Shown: piece after piece, positions 1 through 5,391 of the stretch
Layout: each line of letters starts with the position of its first letter
Numbering within the stretch: the first letter of the stretch is position 1
Assembly: GCA_964514665.1 (NCBI GenBank)
Contig: CAZESH010000273.1
Coordinates: 1 to 5,978 of the forward strand
Length of the DNA: 5,978 nt
Source of the DNA: CAZESH01 sp964514665
Lineage (GTDB): Bacteria > Bacillota > Bacilli > Paenibacillales > KCTC-25726
Reading direction: 5' to 3'
Notes under the pieces: generated by a model
Database searches by the model: none
Seen by the model: only the letters and a program-made list of their open reading frames with translations
What the model was told of the DNA's origin: nothing
Position numbers and translations under genes: made by a program

Positions 1-189
1 ATTCTGCACATTGCCGCCGACCCGCTCGAAAAACACAAGCAAAGCCAAAACAAACGAAACAAGGCCTGCAATAATGCCGACATATGCCCCGGATTCCTTC
101 AGCTGTCTTCCGGCTGCGGTCAAGATCAGAAAAGCCAGAAGCGGCATCAGCGGGATGATCCAAGCAAGCTGTGAATATGCTGATTCCAT
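1..189 (-). CDS. nuoL: NADH-quinone oxidoreductase subunit L (NuoL), N-terminal fragment cut by the window edge
   Basis: The reading frame opens at an ATG at 189-187 and stays open to base 1, giving 63 residues that begin MESAYSQLAWIIPLMPLL. Two hydrophobic stretches (about residues 8-25 and 36-54) fit the first membrane helices of the large antiporter-like subunit that, in complex I, forms the distal proton channel and carries the long lateral helix. Only about a tenth of a typical NuoL (around 620 residues) is visible, so no catalytic lysine or glutamate can be checked. The identification rests on the N-terminal sequence style and on position directly after nuoK. An AAGGAGG ribosome binding site lies 12 nt before the ATG. 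Unlike the other junctions, it is separated from the preceding gene by 91 nt. A different antiporter-like subunit (NuoM or NuoN) is possible but less likely given the gene order. Confidence 0.88.
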   Translation of the reverse strand, partial: MESAYSQLAWIIPLMPLLAFLILTAAGRQLKESGAYVGIIAGLVSFVLALLVFFERVGGNVQN

Positions 190-201
190 GGAATTATCTT
201 T

Positions 202-208
202 CCTCCTT
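202..208 (-). promoter_or_regulatory. Ribosome binding site of nuoL (AAGGAGG)
   Basis: The minus strand reads AAGGAGG followed by 12 nt (GAAAGATAATTCC region) before the ATG at 189. It is the strongest match to the anti-Shine-Dalgarno in this half of the window and fixes the nuoL start. The spacing is longer than the usual 5-9 nt. Confidence 0.75.
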
Positions 209-218
209 AGCGTTTCCT

Positions 219-240
219 TATGAAAACCATCATTTTCATA
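219..240 (-). repeat. Perfect 8-bp inverted repeat (hairpin) in the nuoK-nuoL spacer
   Basis: TATGAAAA (219-226) and TTTTCATA (233-240) are exact inverted copies with a 6-base loop, so the nuo mRNA can form an AT-rich hairpin about 10 nt upstream of the nuoL ribosome binding site. A further GAAAA at 241-245 (UUUUC in the mRNA) could compete for the central GAAAA segment. No T-run follows, so it is not an intrinsic terminator. It could be an mRNA processing or stability element, or chance in an AT-rich spacer. Confidence 0.55.
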
Positions 241-280
241 GAAAACTTTCTTCAAAGACGCTGCTGCGCAGGTTTTTTCG

Positions 281-598
281 TTATCGTTTCATTTCATCCA
301 TCTCAATGATATCGCTGGTGCCTTTGTTTCGATAGAGCGAAATTAGGATCGCAATTCCGACCGCAGCTTCCGCGGCAGCAACCGTAATGTTGAATAAGGA
401 GAAGATTTGTCCGTTAAAGGACGGATGTTCGCCCAGCTTGGAGAATGCCACGAGATTCAGATTCACCGCGTTGAGCATTAATTCAATCGACAAAAGCACG
501 ATAACGGCACTTTTTTTGGACAATGCTCCGTACAAGCCTATACAGAACAATATCGCGGAAAGAATCAAATAAGAAGAAATCAGATTCCCCACCGTCAA
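281..598 (-). CDS. nuoK: NADH-quinone oxidoreductase subunit K (NuoK)
   Basis: Small membrane subunit of complex I, homologous to the MrpC antiporter protein and part of the proton pathway between NuoJ/NuoA and NuoN. The 105-residue product has three hydrophobic helices (about 9-27, 31-53, 64-88). It carries the two buried glutamates typical of the family: E39 in the IELMLNAVNL segment and E77 in the AAAEAAVG segment, equivalent to E36 and E72 of the E. coli protein. Length is normal for the family (about 100). The start is not ATG: TTG at 598 overlaps the nuoJ stop as TTGA. A GTG two codons later (592-590) has better spacing from the GAGAGGGGGA ribosome binding site and would give 103 residues. 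The gene ends with TAA at 281 and is followed by a 91-nt spacer before nuoL. Confidence 0.96.
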   Translation of the reverse strand: MTVGNLISSYLILSAILFCIGLYGALSKKSAVIVLLSIELMLNAVNLNLVAFSKLGEHPSFNGQIFSLFNITVAAAEAAVGIAILISLYRNKGTSDIIEMDEMKR

Positions 599-1119
599 TC
601 CCCCTCTCTTTTGGCAATAATAATCGCCCCGATAAATGCTACCGTCAAAAGTACTGAAACCAGTTCGAAAGGAATGACGTATTGGTTATAAAGCAGCTTT
701 CCGATCTCCAGCGTATTGTTTTCCGCCAAGTGAACATCCTGCTGTGCCGGGAACGTCGTGCTGCGGATGGCGAAGAACAGAATGGCCAGCAAACCGACCG
801 TTCCAAGCAGCAGCAAACCGTTATGCCATGGCCGCTTCGGCTGCTCTTCTTCATTCTTGTGATTGGTCATCATAATCCCGAAAATCATCAGAATGGTGAT
901 TGCGCCGCCGTAAATCAAAATTTGCACGACTGCGACGAATTCCGCTTCAAGCAGGATATAAAGTCCTGCCAGGCTGAGAAAGGTAAAGGCCAGGGAAATC
1001 ACCATATGCACAACTTTGTTGTAATTGATCATAAAAATCGCGCCGCTGATGATGAAGATGGAGAAGACGGTGAAGGCCAGCGTTTCTCCGTGCGTGAAAA
1101 AATCAATGATCGTGCTCAT
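595..1119 (-). CDS. nuoJ: NADH-quinone oxidoreductase subunit J (NuoJ)
   Basis: Membrane subunit of complex I that links the quinone-binding end of the membrane arm to the antiporter-like subunits. The 174-residue product has five hydrophobic helices (about 12-30, 36-56, 60-83, 100-118, 149-169). The third contains the family's glycine-rich stretch LIYGGAITILMIFGIMM (68-84), the region that forms the flexible pi-bulge helix in known structures. A charged loop with NHKNEEEQPKRP follows (86-97). The ATG at 1119 begins 3 nt after the nuoI stop and is preceded by AAGGGGG (1133-1139) embedded in the end of nuoI. The TGA stop at 597-595 overlaps the nuoK TTG codon. Length is in the usual range (160-200). 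No anomaly is seen. Confidence 0.96.
   Translation of the reverse strand: MSTIIDFFTHGETLAFTVFSIFIISGAIFMINYNKVVHMVISLAFTFLSLAGLYILLEAEFVAVVQILIYGGAITILMIFGIMMTNHKNEEEQPKRPWHNGLLLLGTVGLLAILFFAIRSTTFPAQQDVHLAENNTLEIGKLLYNQYVIPFELVSVLLTVAFIGAIIIAKREGD
599..608 (-). promoter_or_regulatory. Ribosome binding site of nuoK (GAGAGGGGGA)
   Basis: A purine-rich GAGAGGGGGA run lies inside the last codons of nuoJ and abuts the TTG at 598. Spacing to TTG is almost nil (about 1 nt after the G-run), while the GTG at 592 sits about 6-7 nt downstream. This favours GTG as the true start, although the TTG gives the TTGA overlap with the nuoJ stop. Confidence 0.55.
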
Positions 1120-1122
1120 CTT

Positions 1123-1575
1123 CTAGTTTGCGCCCCCTTTGGCTTTGGGAGAAGCGTTGAGATTGTTTTCTTTGCGTACAAGCGTGTTGTTCTCATTCAG
1201 CCACTGCATATTCTTATACAAATCATCCCGGCTGTAGGTCGACAGTTCAAAATTGTTCGTCATGACAATCGCCTCGGTCGGGCAAACTTCCGTACACAGG
1301 TCGCATAAGATGCAAATTTCGAAATTGATATCGTACGTATCCAGAACCTTCCCCTTCTTTTCCGGATCGGGATGCTTTTTACCCGTCAAGGTAATGCACT
1401 CTGTCGGACAAATTCTCGCGCATTGGTTGCAGACAATGCATTTTTCGATATCGAGATGCTGTATGCCGCGAAAACGGTCCGGCATTTCCATCGGGACGTC
1501 AGGATACTTATAAGTGATCTTCTTCTTGGTCAGGTTTTTAAGGGTGACACCCATCCCTTTTACAAGGCCCTTCAT
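1123..1575 (-). CDS. nuoI: NADH-quinone oxidoreductase subunit I (NuoI), 2x[4Fe-4S] ferredoxin-like
   Basis: Peripheral-arm subunit carrying clusters N6a and N6b, which pass electrons to N2 in NuoB and so to quinone. The 150-residue product has two complete CxxCxxCxxxCP motifs, at C46/C49/C52/C56 and C88/C91/C94/C98, each followed by Pro-Thr-Glu, with a basic N-terminal segment that in the family lies along the membrane. Residues after about 108 form a polar tail rich in N and K that is not part of the ferredoxin fold. The start ATG at 1575 is preceded by AAGGGGTG (1583-1590) with a 7-nt spacer. The gene lies 31 nt after nuoH and 3 nt before nuoJ. With nuoEFG absent from this cluster, these two clusters are the outermost redox centres encoded here, so the electron donor may dock near this subunit (inference). 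Confidence 0.97.
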   Translation of the reverse strand: MKGLVKGMGVTLKNLTKKKITYKYPDVPMEMPDRFRGIQHLDIEKCIVCNQCARICPTECITLTGKKHPDPEKKGKVLDTYDINFEICILCDLCTEVCPTEAIVMTNNFELSTYSRDDLYKNMQWLNENNTLVRKENNLNASPKAKGGAN

Positions 1576-1582
1576 TCGTTTT

Positions 1583-1590
1583 CACCCCTT
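1583..1590 (-). promoter_or_regulatory. Ribosome binding site of nuoI (AAGGGGTG), possibly within a small hairpin
   Basis: AAGGGGTG lies 7 nt before the ATG at 1575 in the 31-nt nuoH-nuoI spacer. The spacer can fold as ACTCC-AAA-GGGGT (1596-1584 on the minus strand, five pairs including one G-U), which would cover part of the site. The hairpin is short and may be incidental. Confidence 0.6.
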
Positions 1591-1606
1591 TGGAGTTAAG
1601 GTTGCA

Positions 1607-2614
1607 TTACTTTACAATTTGCATGATGATCGCCGTCAGGAAAATATTCAAAATGGACAGCGGAAGCAGCCACTTCCAACCCATGCTCATCAATTGGTCG
1701 ATCCGTATGCGCGGCATGGTCGCTCTCAGCCAGAACAGAAAGAAGACGACCGAGCTGAATTTCAATAAGAACCAGATAAGTCCCGGTATGAATTCCAGGA
1801 AAGGCGCGGGTGCATGCCAACCGCCAAAAAACAACGCGGTCGATAAAGCTGCAATGGCAAACATATATACATATTCCGAAAGCATGAAGAAGGCAAAGCG
1901 AAATCCGGTGTATTCAACAAAATACCCGGCTACTAGCTCCGACTCCGCTTCAGGAAGGTCAAACGGCGTGCGATTCAGTTCGGAAACAGCGGCAATGGCG
2001 AAAATGCAAAAGCCGAGAATTTGCGGGAACAAATTCCAATGCCAAAAATATCCCGATTGGCTCTCGATAATGGATTTCAGGCTCATGCTGCCGCTCATCA
2101 GCACTACGCCGACAACCGAAAGCACCAAAGGAATTTCATAGCTGATCATTTGTGCAGCAGAGCGCATCCCTCCGATCAAGGAATACTTATTATTGGAAGC
2201 CCATCCTCCAAGCACGATGCCGATCGTGGAAATGCCGGAGAGCGCAACGTAATACAACACCCCGATATTCAAATCGGCAAAATGAAGCGCGTTCGTATAA
2301 GGAATCGTAGCCAATACTACAAAGGAAGGTACAAATACAATGATCGGGGCCAAAATGAACAGGTCCCTTTCCGCCTTATCCGGAATCACGTCTTCCTTGA
2401 TCAGCAGCTTCAAAACGTCCGCTACGGTTTGCAATAATCCGAAGGGGCCGACGCGGTTCGGTCCGATCCGCATCTGCATCCAGCCGATCACTTTGCGTTC
2501 AAAATAAATCGCATAGGTGACGAAGCCCAGAACCAGCATAAGCAGAACGACCGCGGCAAAGAAATAGATGAAAAAATGGTTCCACGTCAAGCTCCCGTTA
2601 AGCAGAGAATCCAT
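1607..2614 (-). CDS. nuoH: NADH-quinone oxidoreductase subunit H (NuoH, ND1 family)
   Basis: Membrane subunit that forms much of the quinone chamber and joins the peripheral arm to the membrane arm. The 335-residue product has about eight strong hydrophobic helices (roughly 14-36, 87-106, 117-138, 155-175, 195-212, 243-264, 275-297, 312-332). Both family signatures are present: ERKVIGWMQMRIGPNRVGP (39-57) near the first cytoplasmic loop, and the acidic loop ELNRTPFDLPEAESELVAGY (212-231), whose glutamates line the quinone cavity in known structures. Length is normal. The ATG at 2614 overlaps the nuoD stop by one base (TAATG), with a GGAGGTG ribosome binding site (2623-2629) in the end of nuoD. 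This tight junction leaves no room for nuoE, nuoF and nuoG, which many bacteria carry at this point. Confidence 0.97.
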   Translation of the reverse strand: MDSLLNGSLTWNHFFIYFFAAVVLLMLVLGFVTYAIYFERKVIGWMQMRIGPNRVGPFGLLQTVADVLKLLIKEDVIPDKAERDLFILAPIIVFVPSFVVLATIPYTNALHFADLNIGVLYYVALSGISTIGIVLGGWASNNKYSLIGGMRSAAQMISYEIPLVLSVVGVVLMSGSMSLKSIIESQSGYFWHWNLFPQILGFCIFAIAAVSELNRTPFDLPEAESELVAGYFVEYTGFRFAFFMLSEYVYMFAIAALSTALFFGGWHAPAPFLEFIPGLIWFLLKFSSVVFFLFWLRATMPRIRIDQLMSMGWKWLLPLSILNIFLTAIIMQIVK

Positions 2615-3711
2615 TAGCAGTCCACCTCCCCGAGCACGATATCAATGCCGCCCAAAATGGTAACCAAATTGCTCATATATTCACCGACAAGCAGCTTCGG
2701 CAAAATTTGCAAATTGACGAATGAGGGCCTGCGGAATTTAAGCCTGTAAGGCTCTTGCTTTCCTTTGGAAATAATGTGACAGCCGATTTCACCGCGCGGC
2801 GATTCAACGCGGGAATACACTTCTCCTTCCGGCGGACGGATGACTCTCGGCGTTTTGCCCATGATCTCGCCTTCCGGAAACTGCTCGACAGCCTGTTCCA
2901 ATATTCGCAGGCTTTGGCGGATTTCCTCAAAACGGAGCAAGTACCGATCATAGCAATCCCCGTTTTGGCCGACAGGAACGTCGAATTCGAAACGGTCATA
3001 AATGCTGTAAGGCTGGTCCTTGCGCAAATCCCATTTCACTCCGGTGCAGCGCAGGTTGGCGCCGCTCAATCCGTAATCGATTGCGGTCTGGGCATCATAT
3101 GTACCCACCCCTTTGACCCGATGCAGAAAAATTTCATTCCCGCTGACCAGATTGGCGTATTCGTCCAGCCGATTGCGCAAATAAGGAACATAGTCGCGCA
3201 CCTTGTCGATCCAGCCTTCCGGCGCATCCCACTTCACGCCGCCGACGCGCATATAGTTATAAGTCAATCTCGCTCCGCTAAGCTCGTTGAACAGATCGAT
3301 GATTTTCTCGCGATCTTCAAAGGCAAAAAGGAACGGGCTCATCGCCCCGATATCCAATAAATAAGTGCCCCACCATACAAGGTGGCTTGCTATCCGCTGC
3401 AGTTCCATCACGATCAAGCGCAAAAACTCGGCTCTTTCGGGGATTTCCAGCTGCATCAGCTTTTCAACCGCATTCACCAGCACATAGTTATTGGTCATCG
3501 CCGATACATAGTCCATACGATCCGTATAAGGAATGATTTGCGTATAATTCAAATTCTCGGCCAGCTTCTCGGTGCCCCGATGCAAATAACCGATTACGGG
3601 AGTCGCTTCCGTGATCACTTCACCGTCAAGCTTGACTATGACCCGGAAGACACCATGTGTGCTGGGATGCTGCGGTCCCACATTCAATAAGAGTTCCTCG
3701 GTACGTATCAA
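2614..3711 (-). CDS. nuoD: NADH-quinone oxidoreductase subunit D (NuoD, 49-kDa type)
   Basis: Peripheral-arm subunit related to the large subunit of NiFe hydrogenases; with NuoB it forms the quinone-reduction site. The 365-residue product starts MIRTEELLLNVGPQHPSTHG. H19 (in PSTHG) and Y68 (in DRMDY) correspond to the His and Tyr that contact the quinone head group in Thermus Nqo4 (His38 and Tyr87, same offset of 19). The C-terminus ends in ILGGIDIVLGEVDC, complete for the family. It is a free-standing NuoD, not the NuoCD fusion of enterobacteria. The start is TTG at 3711, supported by GGAGGTG (3718-3724) at 6-nt spacing and by the conserved N-terminal sequence; no ATG lies nearby upstream. 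It begins 3 nt after nuoC and overlaps nuoH by one base. Confidence 0.97.
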   Translation of the reverse strand: MIRTEELLLNVGPQHPSTHGVFRVIVKLDGEVITEATPVIGYLHRGTEKLAENLNYTQIIPYTDRMDYVSAMTNNYVLVNAVEKLMQLEIPERAEFLRLIVMELQRIASHLVWWGTYLLDIGAMSPFLFAFEDREKIIDLFNELSGARLTYNYMRVGGVKWDAPEGWIDKVRDYVPYLRNRLDEYANLVSGNEIFLHRVKGVGTYDAQTAIDYGLSGANLRCTGVKWDLRKDQPYSIYDRFEFDVPVGQNGDCYDRYLLRFEEIRQSLRILEQAVEQFPEGEIMGKTPRVIRPPEGEVYSRVESPRGEIGCHIISKGKQEPYRLKFRRPSFVNLQILPKLLVGEYMSNLVTILGGIDIVLGEVDC

Positions 3712-3714
3712 ATC

Positions 3715-4323
3715 TTACACCTCCGGGTCAATAGGTACATAATCTTTGCGCAAAGGATGCCCTACCCAATCGTCTGGCATCATGATTCTTCTCAAATCCG
3801 GATGACCCGGAAAGTCGATTCCCAGCAGGTCGTATATTTCCCGCTCGTTCCAATTCGCTGTGCTCCAAACCGGAGTCACAGACGGAATGGAAGGATGATC
3901 CCGGTCCGTCCTTATCTTAATGCAATATTCATGTTTGGAAACGAGTGAAAGCAGGTGATAAACATTTTCTAGATGCGTTTCTTGATCCACTCCAGATACA
4001 TTGCGCAAATAATTCAGCTGCAGCTCGTCATGGTCCTTCAAGAGGCTTGCGCAAGCCGGCCAATGCTCAGCCTTTATGACCAAGCAGGGAAGGTGTCCGT
4101 CCAGTTCATTGATATAAGCCTCTTCCACACAATCCTCTGCGACGCCTTGCTGCAGCAATTGAACGGCACGGTCCAGCCTCGGCTGATGCGGCGACGGCTC
4201 CTTTGGAACTTCTTCTGCGGCTGCGTCTTCAGCTTCTTTTTTGGCGGCGCGAGCCTTTGCTCTCGCTTCGCGGGCGGCTTCCGCGCTTTCTTTCAATTCC
4301 TCATTTTTGTTCTCTTCACTCAT
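3715..4323 (-). CDS. nuoC: NADH-quinone oxidoreductase subunit C (NuoC, 30-kDa type) with charged N-terminal extension
   Basis: Structural subunit of the peripheral arm that packs on NuoD and NuoB; it carries no redox cofactor. The 202-residue product has the family signature NEREIYDLLGIDFPGHPDLRRI (159-180, key residues E160, R161, E162, D165, H174, R178), followed by PDDWVGHPLRKDY (183-195). Residues 1 to about 45 are a low-complexity Ala/Glu/Lys/Arg segment with no hydrophobic core, predicted helical or coiled-coil; the conserved fold starts near residue 48. Similar acidic/basic N-terminal extensions are known in NuoC of other Bacillales. The ATG at 4323 overlaps the nuoB stop as ATGA, with a weak GCGGGTGA ribosome binding site, so translational coupling is likely. 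nuoD starts 3 nt after its TAA. Confidence 0.95.
   Translation of the reverse strand: MSEENKNEELKESAEAAREARAKARAAKKEAEDAAAEEVPKEPSPHQPRLDRAVQLLQQGVAEDCVEEAYINELDGHLPCLVIKAEHWPACASLLKDHDELQLNYLRNVSGVDQETHLENVYHLLSLVSKHEYCIKIRTDRDHPSIPSVTPVWSTANWNEREIYDLLGIDFPGHPDLRRIMMPDDWVGHPLRKDYVPIDPEV
3718..3724 (-). promoter_or_regulatory. Ribosome binding site of nuoD (GGAGGTG) that supports a TTG start
   Basis: GGAGGTG covers the last two sense codons of nuoC (Glu-Val), directly before its TAA. The spacer TAAGAT then leads to TTG at 3711. A near-consensus site at ideal spacing makes TTG the clear initiator despite being a weaker start codon. Confidence 0.85.
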
Positions 4324-4838
4324 GAATTTGTCACCCGCTTACCTGTTTTCGCTTCATATCGGATTTTTTCCTGAAGCTTGTTAATGCCGTAAATGAGTGC
4401 GGCAGGATTAGGCGGACAGCCGGGAATGTAAACATCCACCGGAACGATCTGATCCACGCCCTTTACTACGGAATAGGAGCGGACATACGGTCCTCCCGCG
4501 GTTGCGCAGGAGCCCATGGCAATGACCCATTTAGGCTCGGGCATTTGATCGTAAAGCCGCTTCAACAGCGGACCCATCTTTTTCGTTACGGTTCCGGCAA
4601 CGATCATCACGTCCGATTGTCGCGGAGAAGCCCTGAAAATGACCCCGAACCGGTCCAAATCATAGTGTGCGCCCCCGGTTGCCATCATTTCAATGGCGCA
4701 GCAGGCCAAACCGAATGTCAACGGCCACAGCGAATTGCTTCTTGCCCAAGCTTTAAGCTGTTCCAGCGTACCAAAATACACATTGCGCTGAAGCTCCTCT
4801 TGCTCATCTGGTCTGATCGATTTCAAATCGAATTCCAT
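4320..4838 (-). CDS. nuoB: NADH-quinone oxidoreductase subunit B (NuoB, cluster N2)
   Basis: Peripheral-arm subunit related to the small subunit of NiFe hydrogenases; it binds the [4Fe-4S] cluster N2 that hands electrons to quinone. From the ATG at 4838 the product has 172 residues. The four cluster ligands are visible: tandem C46-C47 in GLACCAIEM, C111 in MGSCATAGG and C141 in PGCPPNP. The FRASPRQSDVMIVAGTVTKKM segment (68-88) is also typical. The frame stays open to a TTG at 4859, which would add seven residues, but only the ATG has a ribosome binding site (GAAGGTG, 4844-4850, 5-nt spacer), and the family begins at this point. The start lies inside nuoA (16-nt overlap) and the TGA overlaps the nuoC start as ATGA. 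Confidence 0.96.
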   Translation of the reverse strand: MEFDLKSIRPDEQEELQRNVYFGTLEQLKAWARSNSLWPLTFGLACCAIEMMATGGAHYDLDRFGVIFRASPRQSDVMIVAGTVTKKMGPLLKRLYDQMPEPKWVIAMGSCATAGGPYVRSYSVVKGVDQIVPVDVYIPGCPPNPAALIYGINKLQEKIRYEAKTGKRVTNS

Positions 4839-5197
4839 TGCAGCACCTTCTTTTTCCAAGCGTAGATTAGTCCAACAATAAGCAGTAACACAAAAACAAG
4901 CATCTCGATAAGCGCGAACAATCCCAACTTATCGTATGCCACAGCCCAAGGATATAAAAATACAGTTTCCACATCGAACACTACAAACATCAGAGCAAAC
5001 AAATAATAGCGGATATTAAAGCGGATGTGTCCTTCGCCAATTGGTTCATTGCCGCTTTCATAGGTCGTCGCTTTTTCCCGGCTTGGTTTAAACGGCCGCA
5101 AGATTCGTCCGGCCAGACTGATCGCCACTAACGGCAGCAGTATCCCCAAAGCAATGAAAATAGCCACGATCACATAGTTGTTCGTGTACAGATTCAT
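4823..5197 (-). CDS. nuoA: NADH-quinone oxidoreductase subunit A (NuoA)
   Basis: Small membrane subunit of complex I at the junction between quinone chamber and membrane arm; first gene of the operon. The 124-residue product has three hydrophobic helices (about 8-30, 62-84, 92-114). The conserved loop TTYESGNEPIGEG (44-56) is present, as is RFNIRYYLFALMFVVFDVET (59-78), with the buried acidic pair D75 and E77 equivalent to D79 and E81 of E. coli. The ATG at 5197 follows GGGAGGG (5203-5209) at 5 nt. The frame stays open further upstream to a GTG at 5251, but that would add 18 polar residues without a ribosome binding site and is not used here. The TGA at 4825-4823 lies 16 nt into nuoB. Confidence 0.96.
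   Translation of the reverse strand: MNLYTNNYVIVAIFIALGILLPLVAISLAGRILRPFKPSREKATTYESGNEPIGEGHIRFNIRYYLFALMFVVFDVETVFLYPWAVAYDKLGLFALIEMLVFVLLLIVGLIYAWKKKVLQWNSI
4844..4850 (-). promoter_or_regulatory. Ribosome binding site of nuoB (GAAGGTG), decides the ATG start
   Basis: GAAGGTG sits in the 3' coding part of nuoA, 5 nt before the ATG at 4838. The alternative TTG at 4859 has no purine-rich sequence upstream, so this site selects the shorter, 172-residue NuoB. Confidence 0.75.
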
Positions 5198-5202
5198 CGT
5201 AT

Positions 5203-5209
5203 CCCTCCC
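5203..5209 (-). promoter_or_regulatory. Ribosome binding site of nuoA (GGGAGGG)
   Basis: GGGAGGG followed by ATACG and the ATG at 5197. It is the only good site near the gene start and rules out the longer frame from GTG at 5251. Confidence 0.8.
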
Positions 5210-5269
5210 GATTTTATTGTTGCTCCATGATGCGTTCCTATAAATAAACACAAATAAAAACGGCTTCTA

Positions 5270-5326
5270 TCGATGCATTCCGATTTCGGAAAACAGCACG
5301 AAAAAGGAGAATGCTGTCGATGCATT
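5270..5326 (-). repeat. 10-nt direct repeat and potential alternative stems in the nuoA leader
   Basis: The sequence TCGATGCATT occurs at 5270-5279 and again at 5317-5326 (AATGCATCGA in the mRNA). Between the copies lie an inverted repeat ACAGCA (5293-5298) / TGCTGT (5312-5317) and a GAATGC segment (5309-5314). In the mRNA, the latter can pair with the AATGC of the first copy (5 bp, 7-nt loop) or with GAATGC at the second copy (5275-5280, 6 bp). These pairings exclude one another. The leader might be regulatory, but no known riboswitch or T-box signature and no clear terminator stem is recognised. Confidence 0.4.
5278..5291. repeat. 14-bp palindrome TTCCGA-TT-TCGGAA in the nuoA leader
   Basis: TTCCGA (5278-5283) and TCGGAA (5286-5291) are perfect inverted copies around TT. 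It lies about 85 nt downstream of the predicted transcription start, so it could be a DNA operator acting as a roadblock or a short RNA hairpin (5 pairs, 4-nt loop). It overlaps the second copy of the direct repeat. Confidence 0.45.
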
Positions 5327-5362
5327 TTTTCTAACGAAAAAATAGGAGCCCATTTCAAAAGG

Positions 5363-5391
5363 ATTATAAAATACCTTCATCATTATAACAA
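5363..5391 (-). promoter_or_regulatory. Predicted second sigma-A-type promoter P2 for the nuo operon
   Basis: TTGTTA (5391-5386) as -35 (4 of 6 matches to TTGACA), a 17-nt spacer, and a consensus TATAAT -10 (5368-5363). Its -35 overlaps the -10 of the upstream promoter P1 in the string TTGTTATAAT. Transcription would start near 5356, leaving a leader of about 160 nt before nuoA. Both hexamers and spacing fit, but the element is less complete than P1 (no TG extension). Confidence 0.5.

Noticed and set aside
281..310. Possible CcpA catabolite-response element near the end of nuoK (TGAAACGATAACGA)
   Set aside because: It lacks the conserved central CG in the right register and lies inside a coding end without a nearby promoter.
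682..1308. A 208-codon open frame on the plus strand opposite nuoJ and nuoI
   Set aside because: It lies wholly antisense to two clearly conserved genes, has a composition typical of reverse-strand translation (many H, Q and R), and shows no recognisable family or ribosome binding site.
1590..2141. A 183-codon plus-strand open frame opposite nuoH
   Set aside because: Antisense to a conserved membrane protein gene; the product has no domain features and spans the nuoH-nuoI spacer by chance.
2755..3360. A 201-codon plus-strand open frame opposite nuoD
   Set aside because: Shadow of the conserved nuoD coding sequence; no ribosome binding site or recognisable protein features.
4839..4859. Longer nuoB from a TTG at 4859
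   Set aside because: No ribosome binding site precedes it, while GAAGGTG lies 5 nt before the ATG at 4838, where the family normally begins.
5198..5251. Longer nuoA from a GTG at 5251
   Set aside because: It would add 18 polar residues not seen in the family, and only the ATG at 5197 has a good ribosome binding site.
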